From Actinomycetota bacterium (lineage in GTDB: Bacteria; Actinomycetota; CADDZG01; JAHWKV01; JAOPZY01), in the NCBI GenBank assembly GCA_035765775.1, contig DASTWV010000024.1, positions 19,297 to 83,296 of the forward strand: a stretch of DNA of 64,000 bases, in the 5' to 3' direction. A model generated the notes under the pieces. It was not told the origin of the DNA, searched no databases, and saw only the letters and a list, made by a program, of their open reading frames with translations. Positions 8,247-16,039 of the stretch are shown piece after piece (the stretch's first letter is position 1; each line of letters begins with the position of its first letter). The position numbers and the translations under genes were made by a program.

Positions 8247-9827
8247 ATGGCCCCGTTTGACCCCGCCACCCTCGGCCCCCTCGGCCCCCTCGGGCCCCTC
8301 GCCGAGGCGGTGCAGCACCGGCTGGACCGGATGGACGCCGAGCAGGTGACCGCCCGGATCTGGCGCTACGACCACACCGTCTGGAAGCCCGATCCCACCG
8401 AGATCGCCAACCGCCTCGGCTGGCTGACGCTGCCCACGGCCATGCGCGGCCAGGTGGGCGAGCTGCAGGCGTTCGCCCGGCAGGCGGCCGCCGACGGCTT
8501 TACCCACGCCTTGCTGCTGGGCATGGGGGGTTCCAGCCTGGCCCCCGAGATGTTCGCCCGGACCTTCGGCAGCGCCGCCGGGGCTCTGGACCTCACCGTG
8601 CTGGACACCACGCATCCCGCCGCCATCCGGGCGGTGGAGGACGCTTTGGACCTGTCCGCCACCCTGTTCATCGTTGCCAGCAAGTCCGGCGGGACGCTGG
8701 AGACGCGCTCCCAGATGGAGCATTTCTGGGCCCGGCTGGGGGCGACGCCGACCATCGGCGACCGCTTCGTGGCCATCACCGATCCCGGGACGAGCCTGGA
8801 CCAGCTGGCCACCGATCGGGGGTTCCGGGCGGTCTTCCGCAACCCGACCGATCTCGGGGGGCGGTACTCGGCCCTCTCGCTGTTTGGCCTGGTGCCCGCC
8901 GCCCTGATCGGCGCCGATCTGGAGGCGCTGCTCGGCTCGGCGGGGGCGATGGCAGGCGAACTGGCCGGTGACCGGGCCGCAGCGGAGAATCCGGGCGCCT
9001 GGCTGGGGGCGGTGATGGGAGAGGCTGCCCGGGCGGGGCGCGACAAGCTGACCTTCGTGCTGCCGGCGGCCATCGACACCTTCGGCGACTGGGTGGAGCA
9101 GCTGGTGGCCGAGTCCACCGGCAAGGAGGGCAAGGGCATCGTCCCGGTCCCCGGGGAGACCCTCGGCGACCCGTCGGTCTATGGCTCCGACCGGCTCTTC
9201 GTGGCCCTGGGGGACCACCCCGCCCTCGAACCCCTCCAGGCGGCCGGCCACCCGGTGGTGCGCCTGGAGGCGGGGAGCCCGGAGCGGCTGGGGGCGGAGA
9301 TCCTGCGCTTCGAGTTCGCCACTGCGGTCGCCGGCTACGTGCTGGGGATCAACGCCTTCGATCAGCCCAATGTCGAGGAGGCCAAGCAGGCGACCCGGGA
9401 CATCCTGGCCGCGGGGGGCGCCGCGGCGGCCGGGCAGGTGGATCCGGGGAGTGTGGCGAAGGAGGGCCAGACCGGTCCGGGCGACTACCTCGGCATCCAG
9501 GCCTACCTGCAGCGCACGCCCGAGCGGGCTGCCGGCCTCCAGGCCACCCGGCTGGCCCTGCGCGACCAGCGCCATGTGGCCACCACCGTGGGCTTCGGCC
9601 CCCGCTTCCTGCACTCCACCGGCCAGCTCCACAAGGGCGGCCCCGACACCGGCGTGTTCCTCCAGGTGGTGGAGGACACCCACGCCGTCGACCTGCCGAT
9701 CCCGGGGCAGCCCTACAGCTTCGGGGACCTCATCGCCGCCCAGGCCCTGGGCGACCTGCAGGCGCTGCGCGCCCGGGGACGTCGGGTGGTGCGCCTCTCG
9801 CCCGACGAATTGAGCCGGCTGGGCTGA
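8247..9827 (+). CDS. pgi: glucose-6-phosphate isomerase
   Basis: This enzyme interconverts glucose-6-phosphate and fructose-6-phosphate in glycolysis and gluconeogenesis. The ATG at 8247 has a strong Shine-Dalgarno GAGGAGG 6 nt upstream (8234-8240). SIS-domain phosphate-binding motifs are LLLGMGGSSLAPE near residue 90 and IVASKSGGTLETRSQ near 140. A C-terminal region includes LHKGGPDTGVF. The sequence resembles the isomerase half of transaldolase-Pgi fusion proteins more than the classic enterobacterial enzyme, but no transaldolase part is present at 527 residues. It is probably co-transcribed with the phosphatase gene upstream and is followed by a hairpin. Confidence 0.9.
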   Translation: MAPFDPATLGPLGPLGPLAEAVQHRLDRMDAEQVTARIWRYDHTVWKPDPTEIANRLGWLTLPTAMRGQVGELQAFARQAAADGFTHALLLGMGGSSLAPEMFARTFGSAAGALDLTVLDTTHPAAIRAVEDALDLSATLFIVASKSGGTLETRSQMEHFWARLGATPTIGDRFVAITDPGTSLDQLATDRGFRAVFRNPTDLGGRYSALSLFGLVPAALIGADLEALLGSAGAMAGELAGDRAAAENPGAWLGAVMGEAARAGRDKLTFVLPAAIDTFGDWVEQLVAESTGKEGKGIVPVPGETLGDPSVYGSDRLFVALGDHPALEPLQAAGHPVVRLEAGSPERLGAEILRFEFATAVAGYVLGINAFDQPNVEEAKQATRDILAAGGAAAAGQVDPGSVAKEGQTGPGDYLGIQAYLQRTPERAAGLQATRLALRDQRHVATTVGFGPRFLHSTGQLHKGGPDTGVFLQVVEDTHAVDLPIPGQPYSFGDLIAAQALGDLQALRARGRRVVRLSPDELSRLG

Positions 9828-9862
9828 GGATCCCCTGAGCGCATCCTGAGACGGGATCCTCA
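9825..9862 (+). terminator. hairpin downstream of pgi
   Basis: Perfect 10-nt arms TGAGGATCCC (9825-9834) and GGGATCCTCA (9853-9862), beginning inside the pgi stop codon. No T-tract follows, so termination is a guess from position. Confidence 0.45.
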
Positions 9863-9923
9863 CAATCGGCTGAGAGAGTCATTGCGGGCGGTAGGAAATG
9901 CGTGCCGAGTCCAGGGGGGCACG

Positions 9924-9943
9924 GTAACATGGAAACATGTTAC
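9924..9943 (+). promoter_or_regulatory. perfect inverted repeat, probable operator of the MerR-type gene
   Basis: GTAACATG-gaaa-CATGTTAC, 8-nt perfect arms, 52 bp before the regulator's start codon and in an unusually A/T-rich spot. This is a likely autoregulatory site. Confidence 0.5.
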
Positions 9944-9995
9944 GTTGGTAGGTGTCGCCCGCGTCCTGGGTGGCCGCGGGAAGGAGGGGTGCGAC

Positions 9996-10754
9996 ATGGA
10001 GAAGGAGTGGACGATCGATGACCTGGCCCGGGAGGCCGGGACCACCACGCGCAATATCCGTTCCTACCAGACCCGGGGCATCCTGCCGCCGCCCCGCATG
10101 GTCGGCCGGGTGGGCTACTACAACGAAGGCCATCTCGCCCGGCTGAAGTACACCGACAACCTGCAGGACCGGGGCTTCTCCCTCGCCGCCATCGCCTGCC
10201 TGCTGGACGCCTGGGAGGAGGGCCGCAGCCTGCAGGACGTCCTGGGCTTCGAAGAGGCGCTCATGGCGCCCTGGAGCGATGAGGAGCCCGGGCACTTCAA
10301 CATCGAGCGCCTGCAGGAGATGTTCCCGGAAGTGGTGGACCAGCCCGCCCTCCTGCAGCGGGCCATCGGTCTCGGCCTGTTGCGCCCGGACCAGGACGGC
10401 TACGTGGCGCCGAGCCCCCGGCTCATCCGCAACGGCGCCGAGCTGGCCTCCGCCGGCGTGCCCCTCGCCACGGTCCTCAACCAGTACGAGGAGCTGGCCG
10501 CCGACCTGCGCCACATCGCCGAGCGGTTCGTCACCGTGTTCGAGGAGTACGTCTGGGAGCCCTTCGTCCAGGCCGGCATGCCGATGGAGCGCCTGCCGGA
10601 GATCACCGAGTCCCTGCAGCGGATGCGGCCGGCCGCGTCGAGCTCGATGGACACCGTGTTCGCCCAGCAGATGGAGGAGGCGGTGCAGGTCTCGACCGCC
10701 CGCCAGGTGGCCCGGATGATGGGCCAGACCAGCCTGGAGGCGAGCGGGTCGTAA
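9996..10754 (+). CDS. MerR-family transcriptional regulator
   Basis: DNA-binding regulator. The N-terminal winged helix reads WTIDDLAREAGTTTRNIRSY, then YYNEGHLARLKY, the MerR signature. A coiled segment and a C-terminal domain of about 150 residues of no recognised ligand type follow (FNIERLQEMFPEV, LERLPEIT region). No cysteine set typical of metal sensors is present, so it is not a metal-responsive MerR. The start ATG at 9996 is set by AAGGAGG at 9981-9987. A perfect palindrome lies 52 bp upstream. The gene converges with the cupredoxin operon. Its targets and inducer are unknown. Confidence 0.85.
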   Translation: MEKEWTIDDLAREAGTTTRNIRSYQTRGILPPPRMVGRVGYYNEGHLARLKYTDNLQDRGFSLAAIACLLDAWEEGRSLQDVLGFEEALMAPWSDEEPGHFNIERLQEMFPEVVDQPALLQRAIGLGLLRPDQDGYVAPSPRLIRNGAELASAGVPLATVLNQYEELAADLRHIAERFVTVFEEYVWEPFVQAGMPMERLPEITESLQRMRPAASSSMDTVFAQQMEEAVQVSTARQVARMMGQTSLEASGS

Positions 10755-10773
10755 ACCTGGGATCTCCCTCGAT

Positions 10774-10798
10774 GCCACCGTGGTGCCACCGTGGTGGC
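10774..10798. repeat. two tandem 11-bp units forming a hairpin at a convergent junction
   Basis: GCCACCGTGGT occurs twice in tandem (10774-10784, 10785-10795). The first GCCACC pairs with GGTGGC at 10793-10798. It lies between the MerR gene and the membrane-protein operon and may act as a bidirectional terminator. Confidence 0.4.
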
Positions 10799-10819
10799 CG
10801 GGATCGCCGCCTGGATCGG

Positions 10820-11071
10820 TCAGAGGCCCTTGCGGATCACCCCGTAGACGAAGACGCCGGCCGCCGCCACCACCACGATGGCGAGGACGGCCAGGGCACC
10901 CTCCAGCGGGTTGCGCTCGCCGGGTGGGGCGCCGCCGTGGATGACCGAGGGCGTGACCGTGGTGCTGGGAGTACCCGGGCCGGGGCTGGGCGTGGCGGCC
11001 AGGGCGGAAGCCGTGCTCAACAGACACGCACTCAGCACCACGGCCAGCAGGGCGCGGCGCGCCCGGCGCAT
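10820..11071 (-). CDS. small exported membrane-anchored protein, unknown function
   Basis: An 83-residue protein of no recognised family. The ATG at 11071 overlaps the stop of the cupredoxin gene by 4 nt (ATGA), which fixes the start and indicates co-translation. It has a signal peptide (RRALLAVVLSACLLST), a short Ser/Thr/Pro-rich stretch, and one C-terminal membrane helix (LAVLAIVVVAAAGVFVYG) ending RKGL. Topology is probably outside-in, with a tiny exposed linker. Tight coupling suggests it works with the cupredoxin at the membrane; any function beyond that is unknown. Confidence 0.7.
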   Translation of the reverse strand: MRRARRALLAVVLSACLLSTASALAATPSPGPGTPSTTVTPSVIHGGAPPGERNPLEGALAVLAIVVVAAAGVFVYGVIRKGL

Positions 11072-11778
11072 CACCAGCCGCCGGTCCGGCGCAGGGCGAG
11101 CAGGCCGACGGCGCAGACGATGGCGATGGCCGCCGCCACCAAGGCGACGACCGAGGCCGCCGATTTCCCCTTCTTGGTGGTGGCCGGGGGCGCGCCCAGC
11201 ACGGATTGCACGGGGACCGGAGAGTCGGTGGGCAAGGGGCTGAAGGTGGGCGTGACCGTGGCGCTCGGCGTGGCCGTGGTGGAGACCGACGGCGACGGGG
11301 TGGCTGTGGCCGTCACCTTCGGCGAGGGCGACGGAGCCGGCGTGGGCGAGGGGGAGGGGACAGGCGACGGCGAGGGCGACGGGGGCGCCACGACCACGAC
11401 GGTGCCCACCATCCCGGGCACGAAGTTGCAGTGGTAGTGGAAGGTGCCGACCGCCGTGAACTGGTGCGAGAAGCTCTGTGCCCCGCCCAGGCACAGCAGG
11501 CCGGTGCACAGCGTTCCGGACCCGAACAGTCCATTGTCGGACGACACGGTGTGCGAGCCGCCGGCCAGGGCGGAGGGGACCGTCCAGTTCACCGTGTCGC
11601 CGACGGTGACCTGCAGCGAGGCCGGGCTGTAGGCGGTTTCGCTCAGGGTGACGTCATGGGTGGCGGGCGGGGTGGCGGCCAGTGCCGCCGACATTGCGGC
11701 GAGCGGTGACACCAGGAGCGCGAGCAGCGCGCCCAGCGCGAGCAGCTTCCGGCATCGTCGCACAGGGTTCCGGCACAT
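11071..11778 (-). CDS. membrane-anchored cupredoxin-like protein
   Basis: Predicted to be exported and anchored at its C-terminus. The ATG at 11778 is preferred to the upstream TTG (11823) because it directly precedes RRCRKLLALGALLALLV, a signal sequence. A plastocyanin-like domain of about 100 residues follows (ETAYSPASLQVTVGDTVNW, SHTVSSD, FHYHCNFVPGM), then a long Pro/Ser/Thr linker and a terminal membrane helix with a basic tail. In type 1 copper sites the loop normally reads C-x-x-H-x-x-M. Here it is C-N-F-V-P-G-M, so the second His ligand is replaced by Val. The protein may bind copper differently, electron transfer may be lost, or it may serve another role. Confidence 0.82.
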   Translation of the reverse strand: MCRNPVRRCRKLLALGALLALLVSPLAAMSAALAATPPATHDVTLSETAYSPASLQVTVGDTVNWTVPSALAGGSHTVSSDNGLFGSGTLCTGLLCLGGAQSFSHQFTAVGTFHYHCNFVPGMVGTVVVVAPPSPSPSPVPSPSPTPAPSPSPKVTATATPSPSVSTTATPSATVTPTFSPLPTDSPVPVQSVLGAPPATTKKGKSAASVVALVAAAIAIVCAVGLLALRRTGGW

Positions 11779-11812
11779 AGGCAGGGCAAACACTACCGAA
11801 TAGCCAGCTCCA

Positions 11813-12406
11813 TCAGGCAACAAGCAACGGCAGCAGTTTGTCCAGGATCCGGGCTGTGGCCCCCCAGATCGTCACCTGGCCCACGTCGAAGGCGGGCGAG
11901 TGGATCACCGCCGGACCCAGGATGAAGCGTTGCACCCGCCGGACCCCCGGGGCGCGGAGGGCGTGGATCGGGATGCGCAGCACCTCGGCGACCTCGCCCG
12001 GGTCGGGTACCAGGAGGGGCGGGCTCCCGCCCGCCAGGGCCAGGGCGCCCACCCAGGGCGTGATGTGGAAGCCGCTGACCCGGGTGCCAGCCGACGGGAG
12101 GGTGCCCAGGAGGTCGACGCTCCCGGGCACGATCCCCAACTCCTCCTTGGCCTCCCGCAGAGCGGCATCCCGGGTGGTCTCGCCCGGCTCCACCCGCCCG
12201 CCCGGGAACGACACCTCGCCGGCGTGCGCCCCCAGGGCGCTGCTGCGCACGGTGAACACTAGGTACGATCCTTCCGGCGAGGCGACGATGGGGACCAGGA
12301 CCGCCGCCGGGATCCCGCCGCTCGCCGCGGCGGGCGGCGGCTCGGCCGGCAGGAGCCGGCGACGGAGGGCGTCGAGATCGGGTTCCCCCGTCGGCGGGCC
12401 AGCCAC
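11813..12406 (-). CDS. Nudix hydrolase (CoA pyrophosphatase-like)
   Basis: Cleaves a nucleoside-diphosphate-linked substrate. The complete Nudix box GGRVEPGETTRDAALREA-KEELGI lies near the middle of a 197-residue protein, preceded by the SFPGG stretch typical of the NudL/CoA pyrophosphatase group. The substrate assignment to CoA derivatives rests on that similarity only. The GTG start at 12406 is chosen because a TATGAT hexamer lies 6 nt upstream on the minus strand; a longer frame would run into the divergent enoyl-CoA hydratase gene. Neighbouring acyl-CoA genes fit a CoA-related role. Confidence 0.85.
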   Translation of the reverse strand: MAGPPTGEPDLDALRRRLLPAEPPPAAASGGIPAAVLVPIVASPEGSYLVFTVRSSALGAHAGEVSFPGGRVEPGETTRDAALREAKEELGIVPGSVDLLGTLPSAGTRVSGFHITPWVGALALAGGSPPLLVPDPGEVAEVLRIPIHALRAPGVRRVQRFILGPAVIHSPAFDVGQVTIWGATARILDKLLPLLVA

Positions 12407-12412
12407 CGGGCG

Positions 12413-12418
12413 ATCATA
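12413..12418 (-). promoter_or_regulatory. -10 hexamer TATGAT (minus strand) of the Nudix gene
   Basis: On the minus strand TATGAT lies 6 nt before the GTG at 12406. It decides that start and implies a leaderless mRNA. Confidence 0.55.
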
Positions 12419-12464
12419 GAGCCCGGCGAGTTGAGATAGGCGATTCGAGGTAGAGGGGGAAGCG

Positions 12465-13238
12465 GTGGCCGAGTTCGTCGAGATCGAGCGCCGGGACGCG
12501 GTCGCCGTCGTCCACCTGCGCCGCCCGCCGCTCAACGTCCTCTGCCGGGCGATGGTGGTGGAGCTGGCCGCCACAGCCGCTGCGCTCGCCCGGGATGGGG
12601 AGGTGCGGGCGGTGGTGCTGTGGGGCGGCCGCCATTTTTCGGCGGGTGCCGATGTCGAGGAGTTCGCCGCGATGACCGTCGCCGAGGTCCATGCCTACGG
12701 GACCGACCTCGACGCCGCCTTCCGCGGCCTCGCCGGGCTGCCCCAGGTGACAATTGCCGCGGTGAACGGGTACGCGCTGGGCGGCGGGTGCGAGCTGGCC
12801 CTCACCGCCGACCTGCGCCTCGCCGGGGACCGGGCCACCTTCGGCCTGCCCGAGATCCAGCTGGGGCTGATCCCGGGCGCGGGCGGGACGCAGCGGTTGC
12901 CGGGGCTGGTGGGAGCGGGCCGGGCCAAGGAACTGATTTTTACCGGGCGGCACGTGAAGGCCGACGAGGCGCTGGCCATCGGCCTGGCCAACGCGGTGTT
13001 CCCGGCAGGCGAGCTCCTGGACCAGGCCCTCGGAGCCGCCACCCGCTACGCCGACGGGCCGACGATCGCCTTGCGGGCCGCCAAACAGGCCATCGACGCC
13101 GCCACCGGCGCCACCACGGCCGGGCTCGACCTGGAGCGCAGCCTCTTCTCGATGCTGTTCGGGACCGAGGACTGGCACCGCGGGGCCACCAGCTTCACGC
13201 AGCAGGGGCCGGGCAAAGCCACTTTCGTGGGCCGGTAG
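12465..13238 (+). CDS. enoyl-CoA hydratase/isomerase family protein
   Basis: A crotonase-fold enzyme that hydrates trans-2-enoyl-CoA in fatty-acid oxidation or a related CoA reaction. The oxyanion-hole regions HFSAGADVEEF and NGYALGGGCELAL are present, with both catalytic glutamates placed as in true hydratases (GCELAL and LPEIQLGLIPGAGGTQRL). The length of 257 residues is normal. The GTG start at 12465 has AGGGGGAA a few bases upstream. It is followed closely by etfB and etfA. The ETF pair would take electrons from an acyl-CoA dehydrogenase, so the three genes fit beta-oxidation. Confidence 0.92.
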   Translation: MAEFVEIERRDAVAVVHLRRPPLNVLCRAMVVELAATAAALARDGEVRAVVLWGGRHFSAGADVEEFAAMTVAEVHAYGTDLDAAFRGLAGLPQVTIAAVNGYALGGGCELALTADLRLAGDRATFGLPEIQLGLIPGAGGTQRLPGLVGAGRAKELIFTGRHVKADEALAIGLANAVFPAGELLDQALGAATRYADGPTIALRAAKQAIDAATGATTAGLDLERSLFSMLFGTEDWHRGATSFTQQGPGKATFVGR

Positions 13239-13241
13239 ACT
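13236..13241 (+). promoter_or_regulatory. -10 hexamer TAGACT before etfB
   Basis: TAGACT overlaps the hydratase stop codon and lies 6 nt before the etfB ATG (13248), so etfBA may have its own leaderless promoter. Confidence 0.5.
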
Positions 13242-13247
13242 CCGCCG

Positions 13248-14039
13248 ATGCCTCTGGCCATCGCGGTCTGCGTGAAGCGGGTGCCGGACACCGCCGCGGA
13301 CAAGATCCTGGACCCGGATGACTTCACCCTGGACCGGGACAGCGTCGAGGCCATTCTCGGGCCGGTGGACGAGGTGGCGGTCGAGGAGGCCCTCCGCCTG
13401 AAGGAGGCCCACGGCGGCGAGGTGACCGTGGTGACCGCCGGACCCGAGGGGGCGCTGGTCAAGGCCGCCCGCAAGGCCCTCTCGATGGGCTGCGACCGGG
13501 CGATCCACCTGACCGATCCCGCCCTGCACGGCTCCGACGCGCTGGCGGTCGCCTACGCCCTGTCCATGGTGCTGGCGGGGCGGCCCTTCGACCTCATCCT
13601 GTGCGGGTCGGAGTCCACCGACGCCCGCACCAGCCTGGTCCCGCCCGCCCTGGCCGAGTTCCTCGGCCTGCCCGGGCTCATGGCGGCGAAGGTGGTGACC
13701 GTGGACGGCGCGGCGGTGCGCATCCACCGGGAACGGGACAACGGGTACGACGTGATCGAGGCCGCGATGCCGGCGGTGATCGGGGTCAACTGGGGCGCCA
13801 ACGAGCCCCGCTACCCGTCCTTCAAGGGCATCCAGACCGCCAAGGGCAAACCGGTGGAGGTGCTGGGTGTCGCCGAGGCGGGCATCGATGCCGCCCGGGT
13901 CGGCCTCGAGGGGTCGCAGAGCCGGGTGCTGGGTGTCGCCGCCCGGGCATCGGCCCGGCGCACCATCGTGGTCGACAACAAAGCGGGCGATGCCCACATC
14001 AAGCTGGCCGACTTCCTTCAGGAGGAGCACTTCATCTGA
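13248..14039 (+). CDS. etfB: electron transfer flavoprotein, beta subunit
   Basis: The beta subunit binds AMP and pairs with EtfA to shuttle electrons from acyl-CoA dehydrogenases to the quinone pool. It starts IAVCVKRVPDT and shows the family motifs DEVAVEEALRLKE, VVTAGPEGA, GCDRAIHL and ILCGSESTDART. The length of 263 residues is standard. Its stop overlaps the etfA start (TGATG), and AGGAGG at about 14020 provides the ribosome site for etfA. The C-terminus DFLQEEHFI is typical of actinobacterial EtfB. Confidence 0.95.
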   Translation: MPLAIAVCVKRVPDTAADKILDPDDFTLDRDSVEAILGPVDEVAVEEALRLKEAHGGEVTVVTAGPEGALVKAARKALSMGCDRAIHLTDPALHGSDALAVAYALSMVLAGRPFDLILCGSESTDARTSLVPPALAEFLGLPGLMAAKVVTVDGAAVRIHRERDNGYDVIEAAMPAVIGVNWGANEPRYPSFKGIQTAKGKPVEVLGVAEAGIDAARVGLEGSQSRVLGVAARASARRTIVVDNKAGDAHIKLADFLQEEHFI

Positions 14040-15037
14040 TGGCTGCCGATGTCTGGGTGGTCATCGACCACGAGCGGGGCGCGGTCTCCCGGGTCTCCCT
14101 CCAGCTGCTCACCGCCGCCCGCGCGCTGGCCGCCGGGACCGGGGGCCAGGCCGTGGCCCTGTTCGCCGGCCCCGGCTGGGAGCAGGCCGGGCCGGTGGTC
14201 GCCCGCTACGGTCCGGGCACCGTGCTGGTGTGGGCGGGGGAGGAGGCCGTTGAGTTCCAGACCGCCCCCCTGGTGGCGATGGTGGCCGGGCTGGTGGCCG
14301 ACCGGCAGCCCTGGGGGGTGCTGTTCGCCAGCGTTCCCCTGGGCAAGGAGGTTGCCGCCCGAGTGGCCGCCCGGCTGGGCGCCGGGGTGCTGGCCGATGT
14401 GACCGGGATTACCATCGAGGGAGGGGCGCCGGTGGCCGAGCATCCGGCCTTCGGTGGGGCCGTGGTAGTACGCAAGACCTTGCGGGCGGGCCCATTCCTG
14501 ATCTGCCTGAAGCCCAACGCCGTGCCGGCGGTCGAGGCGGCAGCCGCCACGCCGGGATCCCCTGCCGAGGAGATGGTCACCGTGGCCCTCCCCGAAGCCG
14601 CCCGGCGCGCCCGGGTGGTGGAGCGGGTGGACACCTCGGGCGCCGGGCGCCCGGCCGTGGACCAGGCCCCCGTCGTCGTGTCCGGCGGCCGCGGCCTGCA
14701 GGACCCGGCCAACTTCGCCCTGGTGGAGGCCCTGGCTGACGCCCTCGACGGTGGGGTGGGCGCCTCCCGGGCGGCGGTGGACGCCGGCTGGTACCCGCAT
14801 GCCGCCCAGGTGGGCCAGACCGGCAAGACCGTGTCGCCCCAGCTCTACATCGCGGTGGGGATCTCGGGCGCCATCCAGCACCGGGCGGGGATGCAGACCG
14901 CCAAGACCATCGTCGCCATCAACAAGGACCCGGACTCGCCGATCTTCGCCCTCGCCGATTTCGGAGTGGTGGGTGACCTCTTCGACGTGGTGCCCAAGCT
15001 CACCGAGGAGATCCTCCGCCGCAAGGCGCAGCGCTGA
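14039..15037 (+). CDS. etfA: electron transfer flavoprotein, alpha subunit
   Basis: FAD-binding partner of EtfB. The ATG at 14039 overlaps the etfB stop by one base. The N-terminal half is a divergent alpha/beta domain. The C-terminal half carries the FAD-binding signatures [45 protein letters not shown] and [20 protein letters not shown]. Its 332 residues and the etfB-etfA order are as usual. Expression is coupled to etfB. About 70 bp downstream is a palindrome that may end this unit. Confidence 0.95.
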   Translation: MAADVWVVIDHERGAVSRVSLQLLTAARALAAGTGGQAVALFAGPGWEQAGPVVARYGPGTVLVWAGEEAVEFQTAPLVAMVAGLVADRQPWGVLFASVPLGKEVAARVAARLGAGVLADVTGITIEGGAPVAEHPAFGGAVVVRKTLRAGPFLICLKPNAVPAVEAAAATPGSPAEEMVTVALPEAARRARVVERVDTSGAGRPAVDQAPVVVSGGRGLQDPANFALVEALADALDGGVGASRAAVDAGWYPHAAQVGQTGKTVSPQLYIAVGISGAIQHRAGMQTAKTIVAINKDPDSPIFALADFGVVGDLFDVVPKLTEEILRRKAQR

Positions 15038-15107
15038 GGGCAGCAAATCCCCCAGTAACGGATATTTCACTCCCCCGGCGAGTCTCACCACCGCTAGGGG
15101 GATGAAA

Positions 15108-15126
15108 AAACCCTAAGTTAGGGTTT
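15108..15126. repeat. 19-nt perfect palindrome between etfA and the response regulator gene
   Basis: AAACCCTAA-g-TTAGGGTTT, 9-nt perfect arms, preceded by an A-run. It may be the etfBA terminator or an operator for the two-component genes starting 147 bp downstream. Confidence 0.45.
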
Positions 15127-15168
15127 AAGGAATCCTCGTGATCAGCCGAAGATGAAACCGAATCGTGG

Positions 15169-15186
15169 GGTTGGCACACGGTTGGC
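15169..15186 (+). promoter_or_regulatory. direct repeat GGTTGGC with 11-bp period, likely response-regulator site
   Basis: GGTTGGC at 15169-15175 and again at 15180-15186, separated by ACAC. Seven-base half-sites one helical turn apart are the usual binding pattern of OmpR/PhoB-type regulators. The site lies 87 bp before such a gene. Confidence 0.45.
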
Positions 15187-15272
15187 CGGCTCGATCGACC
15201 GGATCGGCGACCCCGCAGGGATTTCCTGACGGCGAAGCCTGCGGAACAACAGCGGAGAAAGAGGGGCGACGA

Positions 15273-15968
15273 GTGACCCATGTGCTGCTGATCGAGGACG
15301 ATTTTCGCATCCGATCGATCGTGGAGCAGGGACTGCAGGCCCGCGGGTTCCTGGTGACCTCCGCCCCCGACGGCGAGACCGGGCTGGAGCTGGCCCGCAG
15401 CCTGGACGTCGAGATGGTGCTCCTGGACCTCATCCTCCCCGGCATGGGCGGCCTCGAGGTGCTGCAGGAGCTCCGCAACATCAAGGGACGGCTCCCGGTT
15501 ATCTTCCTCACCGCGCTGGACGACACCACGTCCAAGGTGGGCGGGCTGGACGCGGGCGCCGACGACTACATCACCAAGCCGTTCTCGGTTGAGGAGCTGG
15601 CCGCCCGGATCCGCGCCCGCCTGCGGGTGATCGCCGAGGAGGGCACCACCCTCAAGGCCGGCCCGCTCAGCGTCGACCTCGCCGCCCACCGGGCGTCGCT
15701 CAACGGCAGAGAGGTGCTCCTCTCGGCCCGTGAGCTCACCCTCCTGGCCAACCTGCTGCGCCACCAGGGCGAGGTCCTCTCCCGGCGCAAGCTGCTCCAG
15801 CTGGTGTGGAAGGTGGACTTCGACCCGGGCTCCAACGTCGTCGAGGTGTATGTCGCCGCCCTCCGGCGCAAGATCGGCGCCGATTTCATCGAGACCGTCC
15901 GGGGGCTGGGCTACCGCTTCGTGGTTCCCGAAGAGACCCTGCCCGAGAGCCGCAGCGCCGCACGGTAG
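15273..15968 (+). CDS. OmpR-family response regulator
   Basis: DNA-binding output of a two-component system. The receiver domain (residues 1-115) has the acidic pair in LLIEDD, the phospho-acceptor Asp in MVLLDLILPG, the conserved Thr in FLTALDD, and the Lys in YITKPFS. A winged-helix OmpR_C domain follows (LSARELTLLANLLRH, VVEVYVAALRRKIG, VRGLGYRF). The GTG at 15273 with a GAGGGG upstream is preferred to longer frames because VTHVLLIEDD matches the family start. The kinase gene lies 71 bp downstream. The 235-bp leader holds a palindrome and a direct repeat suited to autoregulation. The stimulus is unknown. Confidence 0.93.
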   Translation: MTHVLLIEDDFRIRSIVEQGLQARGFLVTSAPDGETGLELARSLDVEMVLLDLILPGMGGLEVLQELRNIKGRLPVIFLTALDDTTSKVGGLDAGADDYITKPFSVEELAARIRARLRVIAEEGTTLKAGPLSVDLAAHRASLNGREVLLSARELTLLANLLRHQGEVLSRRKLLQLVWKVDFDPGSNVVEVYVAALRRKIGADFIETVRGLGYRFVVPEETLPESRSAAR

Positions 15969-16027
15969 CGCGCTGCGACCCGCCCGGACCTGCGGGAACG
16001 CGCGGGCTGCGTGGGCTCCAAGGGCGT

Positions 16028-16033
16028 TAGCAT
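16028..16033 (+). promoter_or_regulatory. -10 hexamer TAGCAT before the histidine kinase gene
   Basis: TAGCAT lies 6 nt before the GTG at 16040, which suggests the kinase has its own leaderless promoter besides read-through from the regulator gene. Confidence 0.5.
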
Positions 16034-16039
16034 CGTTGA

